Positions 25,349-32,773 of a stretch of 34,237 nt of DNA are shown here, piece after piece (position 1 is the first letter of the stretch; the number at the start of each line of letters is the position of its first letter). This DNA comes from Gemmatimonadales bacterium (GTDB lineage Bacteria > Gemmatimonadota > Gemmatimonadetes > Gemmatimonadales > GWC2-71-9). A program made the translations under genes and the position numbers. The notes beneath the pieces were generated by a model. It saw only the letters and a program-made list of their open reading frames with translations. It did no database searches and was not told where the DNA came from. The stretch covers positions 1 to 34,237 of the forward strand of contig JACDHV010000008.1 of NCBI GenBank assembly GCA_013820855.1, written 5' to 3'.

Positions 25349-25783
25349 TCAGTTCGTGGTATCGGCGATGCCCGCGCCGCCGGTGCCGACCGTGTCGCCC
25401 TTCGAAGTCACCGGCTCACCCTGATCCGGGGAGGTCCGGGTCACGTCACCGCCCAGCTCGGACTCGCCGGTTTCGGTGTTGGTGACGCCGGACTGATCCT
25501 GGTTCGGAGCGCTCGTGCCGCCGGTGTCGGTGCCCGCTGCGGTGTCGCCGGTCGTGATGGTGTCGCCCGCTGGTGCCGACATGTCGCTCCTCGGGGCGGT
25601 ATCCCCGTCGACGGACGGCGCCGCCGTGGTGTCGTCGAACCCGCCACCGGTGTACCCGGTGTCCGCCGGCAGGGTGCCCGTTTCCGAGCCTGCCGTCCCG
25701 GCACTCCGGTCGTCCACGCGGCCATCGCCGCAGGCGAGCAGGAGGGCCAGCATGCACGGTAGCGCCATCAGATTGCGTATCAT
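25349..25783 (-). CDS. Low-complexity lipoprotein rich in Asp, Thr, Gly and Ser
   Basis: The ATG at 25783 follows AGAGAGG and starts MIRNLMALPCMLALLLACGDG, a lipoprotein signal peptide with lipobox LLLAC. The remaining 125 residues are almost wholly Asp, Thr, Gly, Ser, Ala and Pro, including DTTAAPSVDGDTAPRSD and GDTITTGDTAAGTDTGG, with no cysteine and little hydrophobic core. It is probably an unfolded, acidic surface or periplasmic chain; calcium binding is conceivable but not shown. The codon bias matches that of its neighbours. A promoter and a CRP-like site lie upstream. Confidence 0.78.
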   Translation of the reverse strand: MIRNLMALPCMLALLLACGDGRVDDRSAGTAGSETGTLPADTGYTGGGFDDTTAAPSVDGDTAPRSDMSAPAGDTITTGDTAAGTDTGGTSAPNQDQSGVTNTETGESELGGDVTRTSPDQGEPVTSKGDTVGTGGAGIADTTN

Positions 25784-25797
25784 TTATTGTACCTCTC

Positions 25798-25826
25798 TGT
25801 AGAAGATCCCCCAAGGCAGCCTGCAA
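25798..25826 (-). promoter_or_regulatory. Putative promoter of the acidic lipoprotein gene
   Basis: On the minus strand TTGCAG (25826-25821) is followed after 17 bases by TCTACA (25803-25798). The -35 hexamer is good and the -10 weak. Transcription would start near 25791, a few bases before the ATG at 25783, leaving a short leader. Confidence 0.35.
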
Positions 25827-25852
25827 CGTAACCGCGGGAGGAATGCGAAGTA

Positions 25853-25866
25853 GTGAGCCCAGTCAC
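25853..25866. promoter_or_regulatory. CRP/FNR-family-like palindrome, site 3
   Basis: GTGAGCCCAGTCAC repeats the GTGA-N6-TCAC layout of sites 1 and 2. It is 70-83 bases upstream of the minus-strand lipoprotein start and centred about 68 bases above its inferred transcription start; it is only 16 bases from the plus-strand DUF2214 start. Confidence 0.4.
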
Positions 25867-25881
25867 GTCGGAGACGACATC

Positions 25882-26340
25882 ATGATTCGGTGGCTCTTCG
25901 CGTCACTTCATCTGCTTGGCCTGGGAGTGGGCTTGGGGGCGGTGTGGGCTCGCGCCCGCGCGCTCCGCGAGCCACTCGATGCCGCAGGACTCCGGCGGGT
26001 CTTCTATGCGGACAGCTGGTGGGGCGTGGCGGCGGCTCTGTGGATCGGAACCGGGCTCGTCCGCCTGATCGGCGGCCTCGAGAAGGGGATGGACTACTAC
26101 CTGCGGAATCACGTGTTCTGGGGCAAGATGACGCTCCTGCTCGCGGTTCTGCTGCTCGAGCTGTCGCCCATGGTGACCCTGGTGCGCTGGCGAATTCAGG
26201 CGCGCCGGGGCGAGATGCCGGACACGAGGCGGGCGGGGCGGTTCGCCAGCATCAGCTACGTTCAGGCGGCGCTGGTCCTGCTGATGGTGCTGGCGGCCGT
26301 CGTGATGGCCCGCGGCATCGGCACCGCTCCTCGGGGATGA
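25882..26340 (+). CDS. DUF2214-family membrane protein
   Basis: A 152-residue protein with four hydrophobic helices: LFASLHLLGLGVGLGAVWAR, the WWGVAAALWIGTGLVRL region, MTLLLAVLLLELSPMVTLV and VQAALVLLMVLAAVVMA. The spacing and the ADSWWGVAA and NHVFWGKM motifs match the DUF2214 family of unknown function. ATG 25882 has GGAG about ten bases upstream. Its stop overlaps the next start (ATGA), so it leads a three-gene operon. Confidence 0.82.
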   Translation: MIRWLFASLHLLGLGVGLGAVWARARALREPLDAAGLRRVFYADSWWGVAAALWIGTGLVRLIGGLEKGMDYYLRNHVFWGKMTLLLAVLLLELSPMVTLVRWRIQARRGEMPDTRRAGRFASISYVQAALVLLMVLAAVVMARGIGTAPRG

Positions 26341-26717
26341 TGCCCCCGAGCCCACTCGCTCGACTGCGCAAGCTCTGCCTGGCTCTCCCCGAAGCTCACG
26401 AGGTGGAGGCCTGGGGCGAGCCGACGTTCAGGGTTCGCAACAAGCTGTTCGCCATGTACGCCGCTTCCGACAATCACCACGGCGGAGGGCGGCCGGCGGT
26501 CTGGTGCAAGGCCGGACCGGGCAACCAGTCGCTGATGGTGCGCGCGTCGCCCGACCGTTTCTTCGTGCCCCCTTACGTGGGGCCGAGCGGTTGGGTCGGC
26601 GTGTGGCTCGACGCGAATCCGGACTGGAGGGAGGTGCGCGACCTCCTCTGCGACTCCTACCGCCTCACCGCGCCGAAGAAGCTCCTGGCGGTGCTCGACG
26701 AGGGAAGGAAGTCGTGA
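26337..26717 (+). CDS. MmcQ/YjbR-family protein
   Basis: A 126-residue protein of the YjbR/MmcQ fold, which has a CyaY-like DNA-binding-type fold but no assigned reaction. Recognisable parts are LCLALPEAHEVEAWGEPTFRV, then NKLFAMYA, VWCKAGPG, FFVPPYVGPSGWVGVWLD and a C-terminal LTAPKKLLAVLDE helix. Two ATG codons in tandem (26337 and 26340) are possible; the first overlaps the DUF2214 stop. The 3' end overlaps the GNAT start. Confidence 0.88.
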   Translation: MMPPSPLARLRKLCLALPEAHEVEAWGEPTFRVRNKLFAMYAASDNHHGGGRPAVWCKAGPGNQSLMVRASPDRFFVPPYVGPSGWVGVWLDANPDWREVRDLLCDSYRLTAPKKLLAVLDEGRKS

Positions 26718-27274
26718 GCGGCGCGATCGTGCCCGGGCGGGAGCTCAGGCTGGCGGATGGGCGGGTGGTGCTGATCCGCCGCGCCGTCCCGGGTGACGCC
26801 GGCAACGTGCTGGAATATCTCCGCAAAGTCGGCGGCGAGACCTCCAACCTGACATTCGGTGCCGACGGACCCGGCCTCACCGAGAGCCAGGAGCGGGAGT
26901 ATCTCGCGCGGATCGCCGCGTCGGACAACGGGCTCGCGATCCTCGCGCTGGTGGAAGACCGATTCGTGGGCGGTCTCACCTTCGATGGGGGCCAGCGGCC
27001 CCGGCTCCGGCATGTCGGCGAGTTCGGAATCAGCGTGGCGCAGGAGTACGCCGGGTTGGGCATCGGCCGTGCCATGATCGAGTACATGATCGCGTGGGCC
27101 GAGCGGAGCGGCGTGGTACGCAAGATCAATCTCAAGGTGCGGGCGGACAACGGCGGCGCCATCAGGCTGTACGAGCGGATGGGTTGGCAGCACGAGGGAA
27201 GGACCACCCGCGACGCGTTCATCGACGGGCAGTTTCACGACTGCCTGCTGATGGGCCGCACGGTGGATCCCTGA
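26714..27274 (+). CDS. GNAT-family N-acetyltransferase
   Basis: A 186-residue acyl-CoA-dependent N-acetyltransferase. Residues 10-30 form the opening strand (LRLADGRVVLIRRAVPGDA). The acetyl-CoA pyrophosphate loop is QEYAGLGIGRAM, followed by INLKVRADNGGAIRLYERMGWQHEGR, the usual end of the fold. The GTG at 26714 overlaps the YjbR TGA. The acceptor substrate is unknown; related proteins acetylate small amines or protein N-termini. Confidence 0.9.
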   Translation: MSGAIVPGRELRLADGRVVLIRRAVPGDAGNVLEYLRKVGGETSNLTFGADGPGLTESQEREYLARIAASDNGLAILALVEDRFVGGLTFDGGQRPRLRHVGEFGISVAQEYAGLGIGRAMIEYMIAWAERSGVVRKINLKVRADNGGAIRLYERMGWQHEGRTTRDAFIDGQFHDCLLMGRTVDP

Positions 27275-27296
27275 TGCGGCCCCTCGAGTGCCCGCC

Positions 27297-27857
27297 TTAC
27301 TTCAGCATCTTCGGGTCCTGGTAGATCATCAGGTGCTCGTAGGGGGTGCCCTCGAACATCACATAGGACCCTCCTGCATTTGGTTTAGTCGGCAGTCCCG
27401 TCGTGGCCGGATCCAGCGGCCACAGGATCATCCAGTGCGGCGGCTCCTTCACTTCTTTCGTCTGAGGCGAGGCCGCCATCACGATCTTGCCATCGGGCAT
27501 CGCGTGGTGAACCCCGCCTTTCGCCATGTAGGCGATGCCCGGTTTCGTGCTGGGCGGCTTGGGCCGGTTGGAGAAGGCCGCGGTCAGCCAGGCCCAACCC
27601 TGCTCGTCGGCGCAGACCGGCGCCAGGCTCGCGTCGGGAAAAAGTGCGCAGGTGAAGCCGTTGGTGCCTGTTCGGAGCTGGGACGTCTTGCCCCCCGGCT
27701 CGACCCGGGCGACCGCGGCCCGGTCGGAGACCCGCTCCGGCGCGCCCTCCACGGCGGCGCGGACGTACTCTTCGTTCTTGACCTGGCCCTGCAGCGGAAC
27801 AGCGGTGGAGCATGCGAGGGCGAGAGCGATGCCGTAAGGCGGGATTTTCCAGAGCAT
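27297..27857 (-). CDS. Exported protein of unknown function, 186 residues
   Basis: The ATG at 27857 has AGGAG upstream and starts MLWKIPPYGIALALACSTAVPLQGQ, a secretion signal with a possible lipobox (ALAC). The mature part shows EPGGKTSQLRTGTNGFTCAL, PVCADEQGWAWLTAA, GGVHHAMPDGKIVMAAS and a C-terminal MFEGTPYEHLMIYQDPKMLK. Similar secreted proteins occur in soil bacteria but no function is known to me. Two conserved cysteines (CAL, VCAD) could form a disulphide. It is convergent with the GNAT gene, and the csp gene lies upstream behind a terminator. Confidence 0.75.
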   Translation of the reverse strand: MLWKIPPYGIALALACSTAVPLQGQVKNEEYVRAAVEGAPERVSDRAAVARVEPGGKTSQLRTGTNGFTCALFPDASLAPVCADEQGWAWLTAAFSNRPKPPSTKPGIAYMAKGGVHHAMPDGKIVMAASPQTKEVKEPPHWMILWPLDPATTGLPTKPNAGGSYVMFEGTPYEHLMIYQDPKMLK

Positions 27858-27976
27858 ACGCGCGTCTCCTGGGGGGCGAAGCCCCGGGTTCCGGGTAGGT
27901 GTGGTGTAGCACTAGGGTGGGTACTGCGAACGGCGGCTGGTCAGCGGGGACCTCCTGGCTGCACGAACCTACCATA

Positions 27977-28012
27977 AACAAAACGCCCGGCCGGTGCTAT
28001 GGCACCGCCGGG
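27977..28012 (-). terminator. Intrinsic terminator of the cold-shock gene
   Basis: On the minus strand an eleven-pair stem with one bulge, arms at 28012-28002 and 27997-27986, loop CATA, is followed by GCGTTTTGTTT. A GC-rich stem plus a U-run is the normal intrinsic terminator form. It lies about 80 bases after the csp stop. Confidence 0.85.
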
Positions 28013-28093
28013 ACGCAAGTCGAAGCAGGATTGTTCACCCAGGCTGCTCCACCCCTGGGGCCCGAAGGCTATGTCGTGTGTGTCAGAGCCGGC

Positions 28094-28306
28094 TTACTTG
28101 CCGACCTTGACGACGTTTTCCGCGGCCGGGCCCTTGGCGCCCTGAACCACGTCGAACTCCACCTTCTCGCCCTCGGCGAGGCTCTTGAAGCCCTGACCCG
28201 AGATGGCCGAGTGATGGACGAAGCAGTCCTTTTCGCCGTTTTCCGGGGTGATGAACCCGAAGCCCTTCGCGTCGTTGAACCACTTCACGGTGCCGGTGGT
28301 GCGCAT
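28094..28306 (-). CDS. Cold-shock domain protein (CspA family)
   Basis: A 70-residue single-stranded nucleic-acid-binding protein. RNP1 is KGFGFI and RNP2 is DCFVHHSAI, with the family opening [21 protein letters not shown]. Members melt RNA structure and can act as transcription antiterminators. The ATG at 28306 has AAGGAA eight bases upstream and matches the family N-terminus; an upstream ATG at 28351 would add 15 residues outside the domain. It has a terminator below and a promoter-terminator module above, so leader-mediated control is possible. Confidence 0.95.
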   Translation of the reverse strand: MRTTGTVKWFNDAKGFGFITPENGEKDCFVHHSAISGQGFKSLAEGEKVEFDVVQGAKGPAAENVVKVGK

Positions 28307-28411
28307 GCTGAGTATTCCTTTGTGTTCGTAATCGGGACTCGGCGTTCGCACGCGTACCGACTACCAGTTCGTCGTGATCGATGCCCTCACGCCGGGCTGC
28401 GACGGTGTACC

Positions 28412-28445
28412 AAGAAAAAGGGCCCCAGCGATGTCCGGGGGCCCT
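28412..28445 (-). terminator. Intrinsic terminator or attenuator upstream of the csp gene
   Basis: On the minus strand AGGGCCCC (28445-28438) pairs with GGGGCCCT (28426-28419) around an 11-base loop and is followed by TTTTCTTGG. This is a full intrinsic terminator placed about 105 bases ahead of the csp start and about 50 bases after a minus-strand promoter. Confidence 0.8.
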
Positions 28446-28498
28446 GAGCTCCTTGGATTTCGAATCGTGCCGAACCGGGCACGACCATCGCAGGCGGG

Positions 28499-28527
28499 AA
28501 TATAGCGACCGCGGGCTCTTCCTTCAA
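28499..28527 (-). promoter_or_regulatory. Sigma-70-like promoter pointing at the csp gene
   Basis: On the minus strand TTGAAG (28527-28522) and TATATT (28504-28499) are exactly 17 bases apart. Transcription should begin near 28492. The first structure transcribed would be a hairpin CGTGCC/GGCACG at 28483-28466, then the terminator at 28445-28412. Confidence 0.65.
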
Positions 28528-28546
28528 GAGGGGCCTTCAAGAGGGG
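28521..28546. repeat. Tandem duplication of a 13-base unit containing the -35 box
   Basis: CCTTCAAGAGGGG occurs twice without a gap, at 28521-28533 and 28534-28546. On the minus strand each copy contains TTGAAG, so the -35 hexamer of the csp-directed promoter is duplicated. Confidence 0.75.
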
Positions 28547-28600
28547 CGCGCCGGCACCCCGCGCTGCGTTCCATCCTGGAACTACTTGGCGTGCTGCACG

Positions 28601-28708
28601 CGTCTAGTCGTCATCCCCGGCGGCCCCCATTGCGTGAACTACAGCACGCCGCGCGCCTTCGCGCGGGTGGTGCGTGCGTTTCTCGGCATGCAGGCGGAGC
28701 GCGGGTGA
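28601..28708 (+). pseudogene. C-terminal remnant of an alpha/beta hydrolase
   Basis: This frame reads RLVVIPGGPHCVNYSTPRAF then ARVVRAFLGMQAERG and a TGA at 28706-28708. The phrase VVIPGxPHCVNYSxPxxFARVVRAFL is the end of many alpha/beta hydrolases, including the catalytic histidine (PHCVNY). Nothing upstream in this or other frames restores the rest of the fold, so the 28307-28995 interval, otherwise without a gene, holds a decayed copy plus the csp leader. Confidence 0.6.
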
Positions 28709-28995
28709 CCGCCGGACGTGGGGACCGCCGCGATTCATTTCGTGACGAGCCCCGGCCCAAAGACAGTCGAACCGAGGGATATGGTGGATCCCTGCCCCGG
28801 AAGCAGCGATACGGAAGCGCCGATGTGCGCCGGATCAGTTCTGCCCTGGCACTTCGTCGCTGGTATGTTTCTCCGTCTTCCCGAGCCGCTTGCGTGCCCT
28901 TTCCTTCCCTCTCGTCCTCGCCTGTCCGGGCTCCCTCGATGAACCCCTGGCTCGGCTACCGCGCGAGACAGTCGACCTCGAACACCGGAGGAACC

Positions 28996-30297
28996 GTGAT
29001 CGACGTCACCCGCTGGCTTGCTGTCGCGCTGGTACTCGTCGCCGGATGCCGGCAGAGCCCACCCGTCCCTGAGGATGACGGACAGCTGGACGCGGTGGCC
29101 CACCGTTACGTCGTCCTGGGCCTGGGTCTGGGCCGACACGATGCGAACTACGTCGACGCCTACTATGGACCCGACTCCCTGCGAGCGCGGGCCGAAGGGG
29201 ATTCGCTTTCGGTGAAGGGCGTGCAGGCGACGGCCGAATCGCTGATCGCCGTCCTGGGCGACAGCGTTCCCGGCTACGGTGATTCGTTGGTCGCCATGCG
29301 CCACCGCTATCTCCGTGTTCAGCTGGGCGCGATGGCGGCGCGGGCTCGGATGCTGGGCGGCGAGCGATTCACCTTCGACGAAGAGGCGCAGGCCCTCTAC
29401 GACGTGCGGCCGCCCCGCTACTCGGAGGCCCACTTCGACTCGCTGCTGAGCCGGCTCGACAGCATGGTACCCGGCCCCGGACCGCTGACGGCACGCTACC
29501 AGCGCTTTCGCGACCGCCTCATGATCCCGGCCGGCAAGGTGGACACCGTCTTCAAGACCGCCATCGCCGCCTGCCGGGCGCGCACGCTGAACCACCTGGC
29601 TCTACCGGGGAACGAGCGATTCGACCTCGAGTACGTGAAGGGCACGCCCTGGAACGCCTACAACTGGTACCAGGGCGGTTACCGCAGTCTGATCCAGGTG
29701 AACCTCGACTTCCCCATCCCCCTCGATCGCGCAGTCGATCTCGCCTGCCACGAGGGGTACCCCGGCCACCACGTTTACAACGTATTGCTGGAGCAGGAGC
29801 TGGTCCGGAAGCGCGGCTGGGTGGAGAGCTCGATGTACCCGCTGTTCAGCCCCCAGTCCCTGATCGCCGAAGGGAGCGCCAACTTCGGAATCGACATGGC
29901 ATTTCCACCGGCCGAGCGGGTGGCGTTCGAGCGGGACTCGCTCTTCCCGCTGGCCGGGCTGGACACCGCGCTGGCGGAGCGGAACGCGGCGGTGCGTCAG
30001 GTGGTCGAGCGTCTCAACTACGCGAGAAACGAGGTCGCGCGGCGCTACCTCGATGGTGAGTTGGACGCGGCCGGTGCCCGGCGCATGCTGCAGCGCTACT
30101 GGCTGATCACGCCCGAAGCGGCGGCCAAGACGCTGCGGTTCATCGACACCTATCGCAGCTACGTGATCAACTACAACCTGGGACGCGACCTGGTGGCCGA
30201 TTGGATCGCACGAACCGCCGGGAACGACGAGAAGGCGCGCTGGAGCGCCTTCGGCGCGCTGGTGTCCGCACCGCACCTTCCGAGAGACCTGCAATGA
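28996..30297 (+). CDS. DUF885-like putative metallopeptidase, lipoprotein
   Basis: A 433-residue lipoprotein. GTG 28996 follows CGGAGGA and starts VIDVTRWLAVALVLVAGCRQ, with lipobox LVAGC. The core motif ACHEGYPGHHVYN (H252, E253, H258, H259) matches the HExxPGHH signature of DUF885 proteins, thought to be zinc peptidases. FSPQSLIAEGSANFGIDMAF may supply a further acidic ligand. The protein is shorter than many DUF885 members, which are about 550-600 residues. Its stop overlaps the next start (ATGA), so the two genes are co-transcribed. Confidence 0.8.
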   Translation: MIDVTRWLAVALVLVAGCRQSPPVPEDDGQLDAVAHRYVVLGLGLGRHDANYVDAYYGPDSLRARAEGDSLSVKGVQATAESLIAVLGDSVPGYGDSLVAMRHRYLRVQLGAMAARARMLGGERFTFDEEAQALYDVRPPRYSEAHFDSLLSRLDSMVPGPGPLTARYQRFRDRLMIPAGKVDTVFKTAIAACRARTLNHLALPGNERFDLEYVKGTPWNAYNWYQGGYRSLIQVNLDFPIPLDRAVDLACHEGYPGHHVYNVLLEQELVRKRGWVESSMYPLFSPQSLIAEGSANFGIDMAFPPAERVAFERDSLFPLAGLDTALAERNAAVRQVVERLNYARNEVARRYLDGELDAAGARRMLQRYWLITPEAAAKTLRFIDTYRSYVINYNLGRDLVADWIARTAGNDEKARWSAFGALVSAPHLPRDLQ

Positions 30298-31109
30298 CAC
30301 TCGGCAGCGACCGGGTCCGGGCGTTCCACCGGCTCCACGCCTCCGGGTGCTTCGTGATCCCCAACCCCTGGGACGTCGGCAGCGCGCGCCTCCTCGCGGG
30401 CTTGAGCTTTCCCGCTCTCGCCACCACCAGCTCCGGCTTCGCCTGGTCGCTGGGCCGCCCGGACAACGGCGTATCCCTGGGAGAGGCCCTGGCCCACTTT
30501 CGATCGATCGCGGAGAGCGTGGACGTTCCGGTCAACGGCGACTTCGAGGGGGGCTTCGCGATCGAGCCCGCCGAGGTCGGCGCCAACGTGGCCGCGGCCG
30601 TCGCCACCGGGATAGCGGGTCTCTCGATCGAGGACTCCACCGGCGACCCGTCCACTCCCCTCTTCGACTTCGATCTCGCCGTCGAACGGATCAGGGCCGC
30701 CCGCCGGGCGATCGACGACAGCGGCACGGGAGTCCTGCTCACGGGTCGTTCCGAGGGATTCACCGTCGGGCGTCCCGACCTGGAGGAGACGATTCGCCGG
30801 CTCCGGGCGTATGCCGAGGCCGGCGCCGAGTGTCTCTACGCGCCGGGCTTTCGCGGCAGCGCGGACATCGCCGCGGTGGTCACCGCCGTCGCCCCCACGC
30901 CGGTGAACGTGCTCGTCGGGAGCGACTTCGCTACCGTGGAGGAGCTTGCCCGCCTGGGCGTCCGGCGGATCAGCGTCGGAGGCGCGCTCTCCCGCGCCGC
31001 CTGGACCGGGTTCCTCGCGGCGGCGAGGGAGATCGCGGAGCGAGGCACCTTCGGCGGCCTCGCCGGCGCCGTCCCGTTCTCCGAGATCGACCGGTCGTTC
31101 CCCAGATAA
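30294..31109 (+). CDS. Isocitrate lyase/PEP mutase-superfamily enzyme
   Basis: A 271-residue TIM-barrel enzyme. Characteristic pieces are FVIPNPWDVGSARLL, TTSSGFAWSLG, VPVNGDFEGGF, GIAGLSIEDS and GRSEGF, ending with VNVLVGSDFATVEELARLGVRRISVGG. These match the PEP mutase/carboxyphosphonoenolpyruvate-mutase-like group, which cleaves or forms C-C or P-C bonds next to a 2-oxo acid with Mg2+. The KKCGH-type loop of true isocitrate lyase is absent, so oxaloacetate-decarboxylase-like or other lyase activity is more likely. The ATG overlaps the upstream DUF885-like stop. Confidence 0.88.
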   Translation: MTLGSDRVRAFHRLHASGCFVIPNPWDVGSARLLAGLSFPALATTSSGFAWSLGRPDNGVSLGEALAHFRSIAESVDVPVNGDFEGGFAIEPAEVGANVAAAVATGIAGLSIEDSTGDPSTPLFDFDLAVERIRAARRAIDDSGTGVLLTGRSEGFTVGRPDLEETIRRLRAYAEAGAECLYAPGFRGSADIAAVVTAVAPTPVNVLVGSDFATVEELARLGVRRISVGGALSRAAWTGFLAAAREIAERGTFGGLAGAVPFSEIDRSFPR

Positions 31110-31115
31110 TCCCAA

Positions 31116-31226
31116 CTGCAATGCCTGGCAGCTCGGACGCGCCCTGAAATGGCACGGGAGTCGCACCCTGCTCTCGGCACGAGCGGTTCTTCAGCGTCTC
31201 CCAATCAAAGCTGCAATTCCAGGCAG
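31116..31226. repeat. Pair of near-identical 16-base repeats before the cytochrome c peroxidase gene
   Basis: CTGCAATGCCTGGCAG at 31116-31131 and CTGCAATTCCAGGCAG at 31211-31226 match at 14 of 16 positions. Each has CTGC at one end and GCAG at the other. They are the only marked structure in the 181-base gap and lie 65-175 bases upstream of the peroxidase start, so an operator pair is possible. Confidence 0.45.
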
Positions 31227-31290
31227 CGCCGATCTACATGAAATGCGTCGGCGCACTTAGCAGCTGGCACCTTCCCGACAGGGGCATTCG

Positions 31291-32682
31291 ATGACGAGCA
31301 GAAACCCGACCATCGCGCTCGGCGTCTGCGTTACCTTGTGGCTCGCCGGCTGTAGCGACGACACTACGGCCCCTCGCTCCGAGATGGCGGCCGACAGCCC
31401 ACAGATCGCGGCCGCGACCGCCGAAGTCGCGGCCCTCGCCGCGGAGGTGCGTCAGCTCGCCGCCGCGGCCGGCATCTCTCCCTTGCAGCGTCCCGCACCG
31501 GTGCGGCCGGCGCTGTCGCTGCTCGGCCAGGCGCTCGCGTTCGACAAGGAGTTGAGCGGCAATCGGGACATCTCGTGCATGACATGCCACCTGGCGACCA
31601 TGGCGACCGTCGACGGCCACAGCACGGCCATCGGCCAGGGGGCGACCGGCCTCGGCCCCACGCGGGTGCATCCCCAGGGCAAGTTCGTGCACCGCAATGC
31701 TCCCCCGCTCTTCAATCTCCACGCACTGACGCCGCTCACCTGGGACGGCCGGGTGTTCGTGGATGCGAAGGGCGTCGTCCGCACGCCGGGCGCGCCACTG
31801 CGGACGGCGCAGCGGGCGGTGCTCGAGTTCGGCACGCTATCGGCGCTGCCCATGTTTCCGGTCTTGTCGCGGTCGGAGATGCGCGCCGACGGCGGCAACG
31901 AGCTGGCCGCGGTCTCCGACGATCAGCCGCAGCGGACCTGGAAATTTCTCATGCGCCGGCTCGGCGCGATTCCCGAGTACCGCACGATGTTCGAGAGCGC
32001 GTACCCGGGTCAGAGCTTCGACAACATGGATTTCGCGCACGCCGGGAATGCGATGGGCGGGTGGATTGCGGCGGTGTTCGCCTTCAACAACTCACCCTGG
32101 GACCGGCTGCTGGCGGGGAACGACGATGCCCTGACCGAAGTGCAGCTCCGCGGCGCGAGAGCCTTCCTGACCACCGCTAATTGCGCCCAATGCCACACGG
32201 GGCCCTTGTTCACCGACGGGAAATTCCACAACGTGGCCGTGCCGCAGGTGGGTCCCGGATTCGGTAACGGGCCCGACGGCCGCGACGATTTCGGACGGAT
32301 GCGCAAGACCGGAAACCCGGCGCACCAGTATGCCTTCCGCACGCCGCCGCTCCGGAATGTGGAGCTGACCGCTCCCTACGGCCACGATGGAGCGATCGTG
32401 AGCTTGCGGAGCTGGGTGGATCACTACAGTCAGTCGGACGTCAAGCTCCGGACCTACGATCCCAGCCAGCTCGAGCCGCTGCTGCGGGGCACGCTGCTCT
32501 CCACGGCGGATGCCATCCTCGCGACGCGGAGCGGAAAGCTGAAGAAGCTGGTCCTCGATGCGCAGACCGTTGACGAAATTACCGAGTTTCTCAAGTCGCT
32601 CACCGATCCGGGCGCGCGGAACCTCGGACGGTTCGTGCCGACGCGAGTTCCGAGCGGGCTGCCGGTGGACGGGCTGCCCTGA
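31291..32682 (+). CDS. Dihaem cytochrome c peroxidase/MauG-family lipoprotein
   Basis: A 463-residue periplasmic dihaem protein. The signal ends in lipobox LAGC (LWLAGCSDD), so it is membrane-anchored. Two haem-c sites are CMTCH (C96, C99, H100) and CAQCH (C298, C301, H302), the standard peroxidase/MauG pattern. LGQALAFDKELSGNRDISCMTCH and RTPPLRNVELTAPYGHDGAI are family hallmarks. Members reduce H2O2 or carry out haem-based oxidations. A helical segment at about residues 35-65 precedes the first haem domain. The gene is monocistronic with two 16-base repeats upstream. Confidence 0.92.
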   Translation: MTSRNPTIALGVCVTLWLAGCSDDTTAPRSEMAADSPQIAAATAEVAALAAEVRQLAAAAGISPLQRPAPVRPALSLLGQALAFDKELSGNRDISCMTCHLATMATVDGHSTAIGQGATGLGPTRVHPQGKFVHRNAPPLFNLHALTPLTWDGRVFVDAKGVVRTPGAPLRTAQRAVLEFGTLSALPMFPVLSRSEMRADGGNELAAVSDDQPQRTWKFLMRRLGAIPEYRTMFESAYPGQSFDNMDFAHAGNAMGGWIAAVFAFNNSPWDRLLAGNDDALTEVQLRGARAFLTTANCAQCHTGPLFTDGKFHNVAVPQVGPGFGNGPDGRDDFGRMRKTGNPAHQYAFRTPPLRNVELTAPYGHDGAIVSLRSWVDHYSQSDVKLRTYDPSQLEPLLRGTLLSTADAILATRSGKLKKLVLDAQTVDEITEFLKSLTDPGARNLGRFVPTRVPSGLPVDGLP

Positions 32683-32773
32683 CGGCCCCGCCGGCCTCGG
32701 GCCGCTAGCGCTCGGGGCCCCTCCGACCGCAGCGCGCGAAACAGTTCCCGTGGACGTTGCGTACTGCGACGCC

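Noticed and set aside
28386-28488. A 33-codon minus-strand leader frame starting at ATG 28488 in the csp leader
   Set aside because: No proper ribosome-binding site and it reads straight through the terminator stem; probably fortuitous.
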